Source of the DNA: Suillus spraguei
Taxonomy: Eukaryota > Basidiomycota > Agaricomycetes > Boletales > Suillaceae
Direction: 5' to 3'
DNA: 64,000 nucleotides
Assembly (NCBI GenBank): GCA_016800925.1
Contig: JABCPU010000175.1
Location: 1-64,000 of the forward strand
Below are positions 1-10,515 of the stretch, piece by piece (the stretch's first letter is position 1; each line of letters opens with the position of its first letter). Under the pieces are notes generated by a model. The model was not told the DNA's origin. It did not search any database and saw only the letters and a program-made list of their open reading frames with translations. A program made the position numbers and the translations under genes.

Positions 1-744
1 ACAGTGAGCTCAGGGTCTTGCTAGTTGTTGAGCACAGTGAGCTCAAGGTAGTGCTGTCTCACAGAGTAGACTTCCAATCTTACTGTTGTTGACAATGTTC
101 TTGACAGTGTGCTGATAGTGCTGCTCACACTTCACTCTCAGTTATATTTCTGAGGGGGAGAAAAAACTCTCTCTTATTGACAAAAAGGTGGGTATTATAT
201 AGACAAAATGAATGGCTATGCTACTGTTTTTCCCACATTTTGTAGGGGTGCTGACCTACCCTATTTATTGAATATTGTCATAGTTGATTTGTAATATGCT
301 CAAGGGTGTGAGAAAAAGTCATGTGGGATATCAATGGCTATGCATAAATTTGAGATCAGGTGACTATTAGTGGCTATCCTAGGAGGAATATTAATTATGT
401 AATATTTGAAGCATAAATTTGCACTTTTGTAGATGCATAGAGGTGACGCGAGTGAATCATAATGTGTTTCATGAGTTTTTCTGCAGGGTAACTCTATGTA
501 ATTATTTTGCTGGGGTCACCTGACATCTGTGGGAATCTTATGAAGTAGTTTCTGTAGCCAAACATACATAAACACACCCATGAAAAATGAATTAAAATAA
601 TAAGCAAACTTTTACGAGCAAAAAGAAACTTTCGATTCTGCATCATGATTAATTTCTGAAGAGAGAAACACTAAGCTATTATAGTCCTGGTACTATTTGT
701 CAGCTGCAGTAGTGTTTAGTCAGCCATGCACCAGACCAGTTTGG
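1..744. other. AT-rich non-coding sequence
   Basis: No gene is supported here. The first 60 bases contain two copies of a cacagtgagctca-type word, and the rest is AT-rich with scattered stops in all frames. It ends where recognisable gypsy RNase H coding sequence begins. Confidence 0.5.
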
Positions 745-2325
745 TGCGTGTCAACGTTGCAGGAACTAAATTGGCAGTACCTGATGCACTATCTCGCCGG
801 CCCGACTACGACTCCGGCAAAGACGATAACGAGGACCAGACCCTCCTCCCTGACGCTCTATTCGTTTCGTCTTATTGACACCAACCTGAAGGTTGTATTG
901 TCATCCTCTGACCCTCTCGACAACCCTGTCTTTAAAACAGCATCCGATGCCCTTGATGGCGTGTGCCTTCCTCCTATGAAATTGGCACTCTCTGACTGGA
1001 AGATTGAGGAGAACGTCCTCTACTTTAAGAATGTGCCTATATTCCACCGGCACATCGTTCCGATATCCTGAAAAGATATCATGATCATCCTACCGCGGGA
1101 CATCCCGGTAGGTTCAAAACTGAAGAACTCGTCAAATGAGAAGCTTGGTGGCCCGCTATGGGCTCTTATATTCAGCAATACGTTGAGGGTTGTGCCCTTT
1201 GTCAACAAATGAAAGCCAATACTCACCCCGTCCGACCTCCACTTGCCCCGATCCCCTCCTCTGTGACTCGCCCCTTTTCCCAAGTTTCTGTCGATCTTAT
1301 CACCGACCTCCCTGTCTCTGGCGGCTTTGACAGTATCATGGTCATGGTAGACCATGGCCTTATGAAGGGGGTAATTATCATCCCTTGTTCGAAAACCATT
1401 ACTTCCGAAAGTGTTGCCAAACTATTTTTTGAAACACATCTACCGACGATTTGGACTCCATGACAAAGTCATTTCGGATCGAGGTCTGCAATTCCTATCT
1501 CGCTTCTTTAAGGAGCTTGCCCGACTTCTCGACTATGTTATCGCTCCATCTACAGCTTATCACCCACAGACTGATGGTCAAACTGAAAGGCTAAATCAAG
1601 AACTTGAAACATATCTACGCATCTATTGTCGCAACAACCCCAAAGATTGGGTAGAACACTTACCCATTGCCGAATTCGTCCACAACCACCGAAAACATGA
1701 TGCAAGGAATGCATCGCCATTCTATTTGATGATGGGATACGAACCACGTGCCATCCCTCATCTTATCCCTGATTCATCCATCCCCGCAGCAGAAGATCGA
1801 GTACGATCCCTGCAGAAGATAAGAGAAGAAGCAATCGCCTGCCATAACATTGCAATGCAAACAATGGCCGAACGATCCCGAGGAGATAAGTACATTCCGT
1901 GGAAGATCGGAGATAAGGTTTGGCTGTCTGCCGCTAATCTTAGACTCAAACTCCCATCGAGGAAACTTGCGCCAAAACGATACGGACCTTTCCCGGTCAT
2001 CAATGTCTTATGTCCCATCACGTTCATACTCAAACTTCCTCCACAGTGGAAAATTCATCCTACGTTCCACGCTTCCGTCTTATCGTCCTATAGCAAAATG
2101 GACGTACACGGTCCGAACTTCCCCAAACCACCACCTGACATCATCAAAGAAGAAGAAGAATATGAAATAGAAGCAATCCTATCCCATAAAGGAACCGGCA
2201 TTCGCCGACGCTATCTTGTTTCTTGGAAAGGATACTCATCAGGAGATAACGAATGGCTTCCAGAAAAGAACTTGAAGAACTCCGCTCGAATCTTGAATGC
2301 TTATAAGAAGCAACACGCCCTCTGA
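745..2325 (+). pseudogene. gypsy pol remnant: RNase H end, integrase, chromodomain
   Basis: Decayed pol of copy A. The first 700 bases need several frame changes and contain an in-frame stop just before the conserved EAWW segment. From 1411 the frame is open to the natural stop at 2325. Visible parts are the HHCC-type zinc region ending [13 protein letters not shown], the catalytic core with VDLITDLP (first D), SDRG (second D) and QTERLNQE (E), the integrase C-terminal region with KIGDKVWLSAANL, and a chromodomain ending in RRYLVSWKGYSSGDNEWLPE. The chromodomain would direct insertion towards modified chromatin in a live element. This copy is inactive because reverse transcriptase and the 5' part are absent. 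Confidence 0.85.
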
Positions 2326-2373
2326 TTATCCTTCAGTCAATCAACCAAAGCACTTGATTAACTACCACTCCAG

Positions 2374-3828
2374 ATGTCTTTCCCCACTGCTTACATCACC
2401 CCTGTCACTGTTGCCAACAATGACTCCGACTCCGACGCAGAAAACTACGGAACCCTTACCACTGAAATCGACAACACTTCCTACATTGAAGCCGCCCTTC
2501 TATGTGAAGGACACGCCCTCGAGATCGAAAGGATCCTCACTGAAAGAGGCGCCTTCCCCGCTCTACTCCTCATCAACATCATTCGCACCACAGCCCTTAT
2601 CAAAACCACTGCCAATGACATCACAGAAGTCATGTTCCGCCACCGCCTCCTTCATCTTCAAAAACACATTCATTCTTACGCTATGCTGTTGTTTCCCAAT
2701 TCTTTTTAAAGCGATGTTGAAGAAGCTATTCACATCGTGGCCGAACGTCGAGCAGGTGTTGCTCAACCTCCCTCTCCGCAGGAAGATACGCCACTTCCTA
2801 TTCCAGCACCCTCTTCTTCATGCATGTATTCTAGTGTTGACGCCCTTGCTGGCTTATGCACTGCTGTCCAGGAGATTGGTCAGCTCACCAACGCAGTTGT
2901 CGAAACAATCCAGCAATCAGTCGCTGAAACCAGAGCGGCCAGAAACTTAGTCGAAGAAGCCATCACTGATCTGCAACAAACACAAGCTGAACTTGCCTCT
3001 CCACGAACCCCATCTCCCATCGTACAACCAACCTCATTGTCCCACGATCATCCTGCTTGGCTATATGAGCCTTGTACAGAAGAACAGTGTGAAGCTGCAA
3101 AAAGGTTAGGAATTCCTGTTGCTGAATTAATAGTACTCGGCCCTCGACTTTGCGATCTTCACATTCACCCTCCCATGTCCATTCCGTCATCATTTGGTCC
3201 AATGGATCCTGTCTCGCCAGTCCTAGTAAAAGACTTTGGCATAACCTCCCCATCTTCCTCTAATGAACTTCTTGTGGTTGCCGAACGAGGAACTACTCCT
3301 GATCTCCCAGCATCAGCATATGCTCTTTCCCCTGATCAACAAGCGCAGCTCAGACACAATAACACTCTTGCCTTGAAACGCATGAGACGGAATAAGGGGA
3401 AGAAGCGCGCCAGATCCACTAGTCCTAAACCCATCATTTCACTGTCACCATTATGCAAATCCATCTCTAATCCCGACGAAAACATGAAATGTCGCGTCTG
3501 TGGATTACTTGGGCATCGTCAAAAGAACTGTGCGGAATACCAGTGCAAAGTTTGCAGATACTGGTCGCCTACCCATCTATCCATTTATTGTCCTCGACGA
3601 GTTGGAACTACTCCCTTTACGTTAACTTGGAAGGACGATGGATTCTACGATGCACTTCGTTCTTGGGAACGACAGCTTGACAATGAACGACTTCAAGCAG
3701 AGAAAAGGAGGGACTCTAAACAACGCGCAGGTGTTGAAGAAGCTGCGTATATGAGAAGTGGATCATTTGCTGATGAAGACTATGACTATAGTGATGACCC
3801 TGTTTACTATGCGAACCAGGATGAGTAA
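2374..3828 (+). pseudogene. extra 3' ORF of gypsy family, zinc-knuckle protein (one stop)
   Basis: A 484-codon reading frame lies between pol and the 3' LTR. It is open except for one TAA at 2707-2709, where copy B has AAA. The N-terminal third (MSFPTAYITPV start) looks helical. The middle is proline/serine rich. Near residue 370 there is a CCHC knuckle, CRVCGLLGHRQKNC (C-x2-C-x4-H-x4-C), followed by a second Cys/His cluster, CKVCRYWSPTHLSIYC. The C terminus is acidic (DEDYDYSDDPVYYANQDE). The same ORF occurs at 28288-29757 and about 35400-36875, so it belongs to the element. It occupies the env position but shows no signal peptide or membrane segment. Its function is unknown; nucleic-acid binding is inferred from the knuckle. 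Confidence 0.75.
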
Positions 3829-3860
3829 AGTCGGTGACTTTACGTGTAAAAAGGGGGTAA

Positions 3861-4335
3861 TGTTGCAGTTGTACGTGCCCCTATTCATTTTCTCTTTGTT
3901 TCCTTACTTGTATATCATGTCACATGACTCTGACTCATATGCTCAATGCATCTGTACTATAGTTGCCTTCCTTATTTGGATACACACTTACTTTCCCACG
4001 CCCCTCTTGGTCCGTGCGCACATATTGGTCTATTTAAGCATGTTGTACTTGTAGTAAATTCTTTACTTTAATCTTACTGGGTTTTACCTGGAATCTCCTT
4101 CGCTTAGGTCTCCAACCTAAGTCGTCCTTGAATCGTCTCTAAGTCTAAGCACTCCTTAGCCTTAGTCTCTATTCTCGAAGAACCTCTCAGACTTGTCTCT
4201 GAGGCCGAACCCTTGATCGTACTCGGAACACATTCCTTGTACTTTCACCTTGTCCTCTTCTGGACATTGTAGAACTTCCCAGCAGACCGACTGTGTCTTT
4301 TCACTGTCGCTGGTGACGCCACCCCAGTCGTAACA
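3861..4335 (+). repeat. LTR of gypsy copy A (475 bp)
   Basis: The LTR begins TGTTGCAG straight after the polypurine tract and ends CGTAACA. It contains a TATA-like tatttaag at 4031-4038 and, 34 bases later, ACTTTAATCTT (4065-4075). That 11-mer is the exact reverse complement of the primer-site region of the related copies (34866-34877, 42021-42032), so the probable RNA 5' end can pair with the primer site. Homologous LTRs lie at 27800-28255, 34878-35384, 42033-42268 and 45652-46125. Confidence 0.9.
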
Positions 4336-5011
4336 AGTTCCAGTGGCATCATCACTGACCACGGCAACTTACCGCTGACCACGATGCTTCATTTGCACAT
4401 AAGTTTGACTTGAACTTGACCATACTAATAGGCATCCCCCATTAGGGTCGAATGCTCTTGTTCTCACAAGTGAAGCAGACTAGATGGAGCACAAGACTCA
4501 CATACTAACTTAGGAGGTAGTTTATCTACAGCCCAGGTTAGGCTGTATCTTTACACCAGTACTTACTTTTCCCTCTATGGTACACATGGTACTTAGGAAT
4601 TGTCACCACCACTCTCTATAACAGAATAAAGTCTTTCGCTGAAGTTGCCATCTTTGAAGAATCTCCTTACTGCTGCATGCACCACCACTGTTTTCTGCTT
4701 TCCCATGCTTCACCACCTGTTTTACTGCCGCTTTCCCATGCCTTACCACAGTTTTACCACTTTCTCTACCGCTTGTCTACTGCTTTCCTGTGCTTACTGC
4801 TAGTATTACCGCTAGTTTCCCATGGAGCAGAGGTCACCCTTAGCATCTCGCTACTGCTAGGTATTCTCAAACTATACTAACTTAGCATTCCCTTTAGGGT
4901 CAAACATTCTTGCCTAGCAAGTGAATCAGACTAGATGGAGTGCAAGACTCTCATACTAGCTTAGGCCATGGTTTATCTACAGCCCAGGCTAGATTGTATC
5001 TTTACACCAGC
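4336..5011. repeat. Older dispersed repeat, two partial copies
   Basis: Bases 4336-4556 match the reverse complement of 46251-46475. A second partial copy lies at about 4880-5011; the shared core is gtttatctacagcccagg. The gypsy LTR at 3861-4335 abuts the first copy, so gypsy probably inserted into this older repeat. Between them (about 4600-4860) is a pyrimidine-rich stretch with recurring taccgct/tttcccatg words. The repeat borders an old gypsy integrase fragment, so it may be a non-coding part of that second family; this is inferred. Confidence 0.55.
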
Positions 5012-5320
5012 ATGCTAGTCTTAGTGTGCAATTCCAAGATCAAGTATGAGCTGAGTCGAAAGATGAAGCCACAGTACCTTGGTCCTATGGTAGTAGTGCG
5101 TTGTGCCAACAGCAGCTCATACTGGCTAGCCAAGCTTGATGGCAGCATATTTAAACTGCATTACACAGTGTTTTGCTTAATCCCTTATCACCCGCATACT
5201 GATAATAAACTTTCAGTTACTAGTGTCACCGGCCTAGATGAAGAAGCATTGGATTCATTGGCAGGAGAAGATGACAAAGAGTTGGCAGATGAAGATATTG
5301 GCTTCAGTGCCGATGCTTAA
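4990..5320 (+). pseudogene. Second gypsy family: integrase C-terminal fragment
   Basis: The translation LVLVCNSKIKYELSRKMKPQ, then YLGPMVVVR and LHYTVFCLIPYHP, matches the C-terminal end of agaricomycete Ty3/gypsy polyproteins, where the post-integrase SH3-like region recognises the template RNA/DNA complex. It ends in an acidic tail and a TAA at 5318-5320. No integrase core or reverse transcriptase lies upstream, so this is a fragment. Its sequence differs from the chromodomain family above, so it represents a second lineage. The following 5321-5610 shows no gene; it includes an A-rich run near 5398-5430. Confidence 0.6.
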
Positions 5321-5614
5321 CCACACCCCTTACCATCCCATACTGTGACTACTGACACTCATTATCATATCACCACTCCCTAATATCATGCACTCTTAAG
5401 AAAAACCTAAAAACACAAAAACAAAAACCACTCAGTACAATAGTCTCAGTTTTACCCCGGGTTTCAACTAGTGTCTCAGTTTCTTTTTATCAAAGTTTCT
5501 GCTCTCTAGATCTTACTTACTTACACTACGTGCCCTCAGCGTACAGACTTTCCAACTTGGTCTTATGTTCTAAGAACAAGTTAAAAAGGTTAGAAGTTAG
5601 ACATGCAAAGAACT

Positions 5615-6357
5615 TACGAAAAAAGTATCTGGACTAGATGCAACCAGTTTTCAGCTTGCAGCACAGCCAACAGTTGTACCCATGCTTGCAAGAGCAGAGA
5701 ATCTTTTGGCAAGCGCATCATTTGCATGGTTTCGAGTACACAATGTCACCAGGTCTCTTACCAACCCTTGGGTGCAGCTTTGGACGCTAGAAATAGCGCA
5801 TAACTAAAGGCAAGTAAAAGAGAGATAATGAGAGCTTACCTGAGTCCTCTCAACTGACACTGAAGGCACCACTGTACCCTCCACATCACTGCTGGTAACC
5901 TCCTCCATTGGCATGTCTGCAACAGCAACTTCCTTCTCCTTACCCTTCTCATTAGTGGCAGTGGCTAGTCTCTCTTGCTCATGCTTATTTATTTTGGCAA
6001 GCAGAGTTATGCAAACCTGCTCAGTGAACCACTTGTGCATCTTACTGGCTTCCTGTCCTGCAGTGTTCTCTGCTGGCAACAAGAGTAGCGCCAGGTTTTA
6101 GGTCTTCCCATCCAAACAACACTTTGACATCACATTCTATACTGCAGAGATGAATAAAGATAGAGCACCCCTTTAAAGTTGCTCACTGTAGCAAGAGTCC
6201 ACTTGTTCATCCACTGCCTCTTCTCTTCTGCTAAGTCCTCATGGTCATCAGGAATGCACTTGGTCAGCGCCTCAATCTTCATGTGCAAAGCCACAAACTT
6301 CTCAATCAAGAGGACAGCCTCAGGGCTAATGTCGGAACCAAAGTCAAAGGGAGACAT
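5615..6357 (-). pseudogene. Decayed spliced hypothetical gene with Cys-rich end
   Basis: On the minus strand an ATG at 6357 opens MSPFDFGSDISPEAVLLIEK. A GTGAGC donor can be placed after 6187, and an exon of about 5840-6067 continues with NTAGQEASKMHKWF and a charged KGKEKEV segment up to a GTAAGC donor. Further along, one frame gives a cysteine-rich block (KPC.C..QKILCSC...NCWLCCKLKTGC) interrupted by stops, one of them a TGA in the PC..C spacing. Such Cys-rich C-terminal blocks occur in many lineage-specific agaricomycete proteins (from memory). The stops suggest it is dead. I do not recognise a function. Confidence 0.35.
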
Positions 6358-6603
6358 GCTGTAGCTACAGCAAAGCAAGGTACACAGACACACCAGTCAT
6401 TTATAGAGCTCACCAATCATAACTGCCACATAACACATGTCATGTCCATCATTATCCCCTTCCCATGTTACCATGAGTTCACCGCCAATCACAATTCAAT
6501 AACCACCACTTACCATGCATCATGCCATGCACTTGCACTAATTGCAGAACACTAAGTCTTACTTACAGTATGTTTGACTGGGGACAGTCAATATTCAAAG
6601 TGC

Positions 6604-6735
6604 CCAGTGGATGTAGCAAACAAAGTCACGCCAACCATAAAATCCCCATTTTCGATAAGCATCTCATTACCATCTATGGCGGCTACCAAGTAACTCCCTT
6701 CTAGCAAGCACAGAGCCTTTTCGTTTCACTAGGGT
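6604..6735 (+). repeat. Dispersed repeat shared with 45459-45600
   Basis: The stretch starting gatgtagcaaacaaagtcac resembles 45459-45600 over about 130 bases, including a shared ggcggctaccaag-type word, with scattered substitutions. In the second location it cuts off a reverse-transcriptase reading frame, so it behaves like an inserted element end. I cannot assign it to a class. Confidence 0.5.
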
Positions 6736-7220
6736 GGAACTGTTCCTACTCTGTGGACCCTTTACCCCTTACCTGATCCTCGTGCCGATGCCCTCATGTC
6801 CTGTCCTATTCTGTCTAGATCCATTAGTGCATAGCTAATTTGTTTCTGCCATTACTAAACCTAAGGCAGGATTTACATTATATCTCAAGAGGCCACTACA
6901 TGCTGTGTGCCTCTTTGCTAATATCTCATTTATTTCTATTTTGCTACCAGACTCACCTATACAACCTGTACGCACATGAAATATGTTAAAAGGAAAAGGA
7001 CTCATCATACATACCATTACCATTACTTTCTGTTACATCCCATCTCTTGGACTTGGTATCAGAACACTCGGTAGTAGAAATCCAACATCTTTGAACTTTA
7101 CTCTGTTCAAACTTGCCCATTGATTTAACCGCTCAAAGTACCGCACTACTTTTGACTTCTTTGCTCATAACTGGACTGCAGTCAGTGATCTTGCTGGGTC
7201 GCTCCCTCTTTTATCACCTC
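6736..7220. other. Non-coding sequence, no gene seen
   Basis: AT-rich, no convincing ORF or splice pattern, no RNA gene seen. Confidence 0.4.
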
Positions 7221-7685
7221 TGTCACAACCCACAAACGAATTAACGCAAGGGCAGAGACTAGGACTCAAACAAAGGTTATCACAAGAAAAGAGGTAGGAG
7301 CAAGGACGTCTTGGATTGCTACTATGTAGATACAAGAGGTTTGAACTAAAGAACTACTACAACAAAACTAGCTAACTATATACACATATTGAAACTGAGA
7401 TATAAACTGAGTTTGAAACTACTAGCCAATCATAAAATAGAAATGAGAATCGTACAATGTGATAGTTGTGACATTGTTATGACATCATATTCTAGAAAGT
7501 TCTAAGATCACGTGATACTATCTTATCTTATCCGATAGCATCATAAAAGATCTCTTCATCTTCATCAGGAAGTTCAGTTATAGAAGCGGATGTGGGGATT
7601 TCAATAGGATTTGTCTTAGCGCTGGGTTTAGATGCTTTAGGGAAATTGAGAAAGGAATAATGATTTGTATTTGGAATTTGTGACA
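7221..7685 (-). repeat. Solo LTR with perfect 5-bp target duplication
   Basis: This is a 465-bp block with perfect 8-bp terminal inverted repeats (TGTCACAA...TTGTGACA), flanked on both sides by ACCTC (7216-7220 and 7686-7690). That is the signature of an LTR left after recombination between the two LTRs of a retrotransposon. On the minus strand the first about 160 bases stay open and end at an in-frame TAA after ELPDEDEEIFYDAIG, suggesting that the parent element's pol ORF ran into its 3' LTR. A TATA-like tgtatata follows on the same strand, supporting minus orientation. It is unrelated to the other LTRs in the window. Confidence 0.85.
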
Positions 7686-7939
7686 ACCTCTATCATCACC
7701 CCCTTTGCTTGTACTGAGCCACTGTAACCACTACCACTACTGTACTGCTGGTAGTCACAGTATATTTGCTCTGCAGGAGTTTCTGTTTTTTTTTTGCTGC
7801 TGCTAGCTAACTGCTATAGCAATCAATACCACACAAGTGCTGCTGACACCACGCTAGTACTGTTGATATACTTCATTTCAGCGGTTCAGGTAAGCTTTGT
7901 TCTCACTGCACACTTGATTGACTTAGTCTCTTTCTACAG

Positions 7940-8556
7940 GCTCACTTTGCAATAAGCTCACTCAACAAATGGAAAGATAAGGACGACCTTTTTCATTACC
8001 CTGACTACTATACTAGGATCATCAACTTAATTCAGGGGAGGAAAGATGCAGCATGGGTTGATTCCCTGCTAGCAAATTATAATAAGTAAGTCATTCACTG
8101 TATTATGCTTCTATCTAACATGTTTTTGTACACAGGCAATTGTTCAGTAACAAAAACAGCACCAAACCTACTGATTCCACAAATGCCAAATGTTCAGAAG
8201 ACGATGACATGATTGTCATGGAGCAACAACTGGCTGTGCATGCTGCACAGGCTTCAAGAACCTCCAATGCAATATCTACACAGTCCTTAGCAGTTGACAA
8301 CCCACAGGAGTTGCATCCCCAGCCCTTACCTCCTGCAACTCCTGCACCTCCTGCAATTCCTGCACCTCCTGCTCTGAAGCAGCTCTTGCCATTGCCTTCT
8401 TTGTCTCCTGTACCTGTGTGCTTGTCTACTCCTGATCAGCCTATCAACTTGCAGAAGCACAAGCAGCCCTTAACACCTGTTGCAGCCATCCATGACAACA
8501 GCCCTCTAACTGAAGATGAAGAACCAGAGACTAACCAACCATACAAGCACTCATGA
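7940..8556 (+). pseudogene. 3' end of a DUF6698-like gene
   Basis: A CAG acceptor at 7939 opens AHFAISSLNKWKDKDDLFHY. The exon ends at 8085 at a GTAAGT donor, and after a 50-base intron (8086-8135) the frame continues with QLFSNKN into a Pro/Gln-rich tail ending at a TGA at 8556. The first exon aligns with the last conserved block of the DUF6698-like genes in the inverted repeat (LRFALSSAGAW ... LLLWWNRQVF). The preceding exon also ends in AVQ at the same intron position (donor at 7890). The upstream two thirds of the gene are not recognisable, so this is a 5'-truncated remnant. Function unknown. Confidence 0.5.
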
Positions 8557-9929
8557 AAACCTGCTGCTAAGAAGCCTAAGCATGCTCCAATTAAATGCAA
8601 GTTGAAGAAATAGGTGAGTCACATCAGTCTCACAGTCTGCTCAATACTCATAACATTTGCTTGCTTGTATTTAGAACCACACTACTGCACCATGATCATT
8701 TTACCAATTCCATTCGCACTCTACTCAGACTCAATACTCTCATGGACTTTGTCTTTTCATTGCAGTCTTCAATGACATCACACATATGTTTTTTTTTGAT
8801 CTCATGTCCAGGTGATTGGTACACAGTTTTCATACCTACATTATATTACATTCCATCGGACCACATGTATTCATATTGCTCAATGATAGGTGGATATTAT
8901 CGAATATCAGCATGATCTGATGTTACAACTAAATATAAGATGATCCAGTGCTCTGGAATGTGGCTATGACCTTATCAAAAAAAATCAATCTGGTATATTC
9001 ATATGTATTCCATGCTCTGTTGTAGATACTCATCACAGTCATCACAGTGTACATATTACAGTGGTTACATGTGTATATATGGCTATATATAAGTTGGGGA
9101 GTTTGGGTGATGCAATAGTCGCTAACTGATTAGCCAGTAGTATGTGTTCCTATGATGAATGAGTAATGTAGCAATGGTCTTGAACCTGTGCAACTTAATC
9201 TGGGAGTCGATGGTAGGACATATGAAGGCTTACACTTGCGCATCAGTGGCGCATCAATGGCATGTTACACCATGTCACAGGTGCATCACAACCACATCAA
9301 AATAGCTACACCCCTCACAAACTTCCAGACCATCTGAGAAACATGTCTCATTATGTACAACACACAAAGGGTCAATTCAAGCCTTATGACATGCACAATG
9401 GTCAGGGCCTGATGCAATAGAGCTCCACTTTTTTGCAGGTCAGTCAGGAAGCACTCCAGCGAGACTGAGTTTCAAGTGAATTGAGGTGAGCGAAGACTTA
9501 GGGAGCAGGCTAGATAGAACAATTCTAAGAGTATTATTAGCTATGTGTGGTTCAGGACTCAGTACAAGGACTTACATCTCAGTCTCTTGGAAAAAACTGA
9601 GATTGAGATGTTCATATGATGGTGCTAGTTCTTTTATCATACAGGTAGAATAGGAAAGAAAATAATCAACATATGACTTTGAAACACGGAATAAAAACAG
9701 CTCAGCCAATGTCACTTTGAGCTTGTACCTGAACCAGCATCACCAGCCTTTTAGTCTGATGTCACCAGTTCAACTCCTGGTGACTGCAGTTCCAACAGAG
9801 TTGAACTGAGCTGATCTTCAAGTTGTGTGCCAGACTCTAGTCATGCAACTTCATGCTGACAAGCTTTTGATGCTCTCGCACAGACATTGCAGAACAGCCT
9901 GCTGGAGAGATCGAGGTAGAAGTTCCATC
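8557..9929. other. Non-coding sequence, no gene seen
   Basis: AT-rich with short ORFs only. Around 9240-9300 there are repeated catcacaggtgcatca-like words resembling a CG-rich version near 50145-50215. Nothing else is supported. Confidence 0.4.
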
Positions 9930-10290
9930 TGAACAACAAACTTGTGGCATTGTTTCCAAATCACAAGCTAGTGTCACTGTTCATGCACCAGACTAGTGCT
10001 GCCATGGTCCGGTCCTGAACCATGGTTCAAACCTGACCATTGGTCAGGTTCATCCTTGGTTCGGTCCTTGGTTCCATATTTTGGTCAGACCAAACCGGAT
10101 TAAGGTTCACGGTCCACCATCGGTTCAAGTATGGGTTCGGACCTTCCCGAACTGAATCTTGCTTGCAATATCAGCAACACTTTGACTTCTGCTCGAGGTG
10201 ACCGGACTTCGTGGTTGATTACTGCTTGCTTGCACAATTCTAGTAGTACAATGATATCATTTTTGACGCTCCTGCAATGTGTGAAGAAGC
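9930..10290 (+). repeat. Copy of an arm-internal segment, split by a hAT-like MITE
   Basis: Bases 9930-9993 and about 10190-10290 match two adjacent parts of the left arm (about 13575-13640 and 13645-13750), including acttcgtggttgattactgc and acaatgatatcatttttgac. The intervening 9994-10182 is a short hAT-type element. So the sequence just outside the left arm is related to sequence inside it. Confidence 0.7.
9994..10182 (+). mobile_element. hAT-type MITE (about 190 bp)
   Basis: It starts TAGTGCTGCCATGGTCCGGT, like the terminal repeat of the hAT at 42863-44511 (TAGTGCTGCTGCAGTCC) and the end at 63645. It is filled with alternating ggttc/gaacc words and ends in CAGCAACACTT, a decayed form of CAGCAGCACTA. 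It has no coding capacity. No clean 8-bp duplication is visible, so the right edge is approximate. Confidence 0.55.
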
Positions 10291-10515
10291 CGCCGAGACG
10301 GAATGAGTCGGGTAGACCATGACTCAGCTGGTCCCACGATAGTGTTGATGAGGTTGGTATGACAACGGTACTGTACCCTCCAAGTCGAAGCCTACATATG
10401 CATTGCAAGATTATTGCAAATGTCACATTGTAGTGCTCCACAATCTTCAGACAATATTAATATGGTTGCACGATTTGAGAATGTTGCAACTTCACTGCGT
10501 GGTAGCACGATAAAG

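Larger units (their letters stand above)
745..4335 (+). mobile_element. Ty3/gypsy chromovirus copy A, 5'-truncated
   Basis: This is the 3' half of a chromodomain-containing Ty3/gypsy retrotransposon. It starts abruptly at the end of RNase H (motif AGTKLAVPDALSRRPDY, frame-broken) and continues through integrase, chromodomain, an extra 3' ORF, a polypurine tract (aaaaagggggtaa, about 3848-3860) and a full LTR at 3861-4335. The protease, reverse transcriptase, gag and 5' LTR are missing. It belongs to the same family as the two copies at 27800-42268, which lie in the opposite orientation. The left edge near 745 is where similarity to those copies stops. No target duplication can be assigned because the 5' end is lost. 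Confidence 0.9.

Noticed and set aside
3861..4335. LTR ends read as a conserved RNA gene because of their strong conservation across five places
   Set aside because: TG...CA ends, adjacency to polypurine tracts and primer sites, and the TATA-like motif identify them as LTRs.
8595..8915. 106-codon frame after the DUF6698-like remnant
   Set aside because: AT-rich, no similarity to known families, and no splice link to the preceding exon that I can support.
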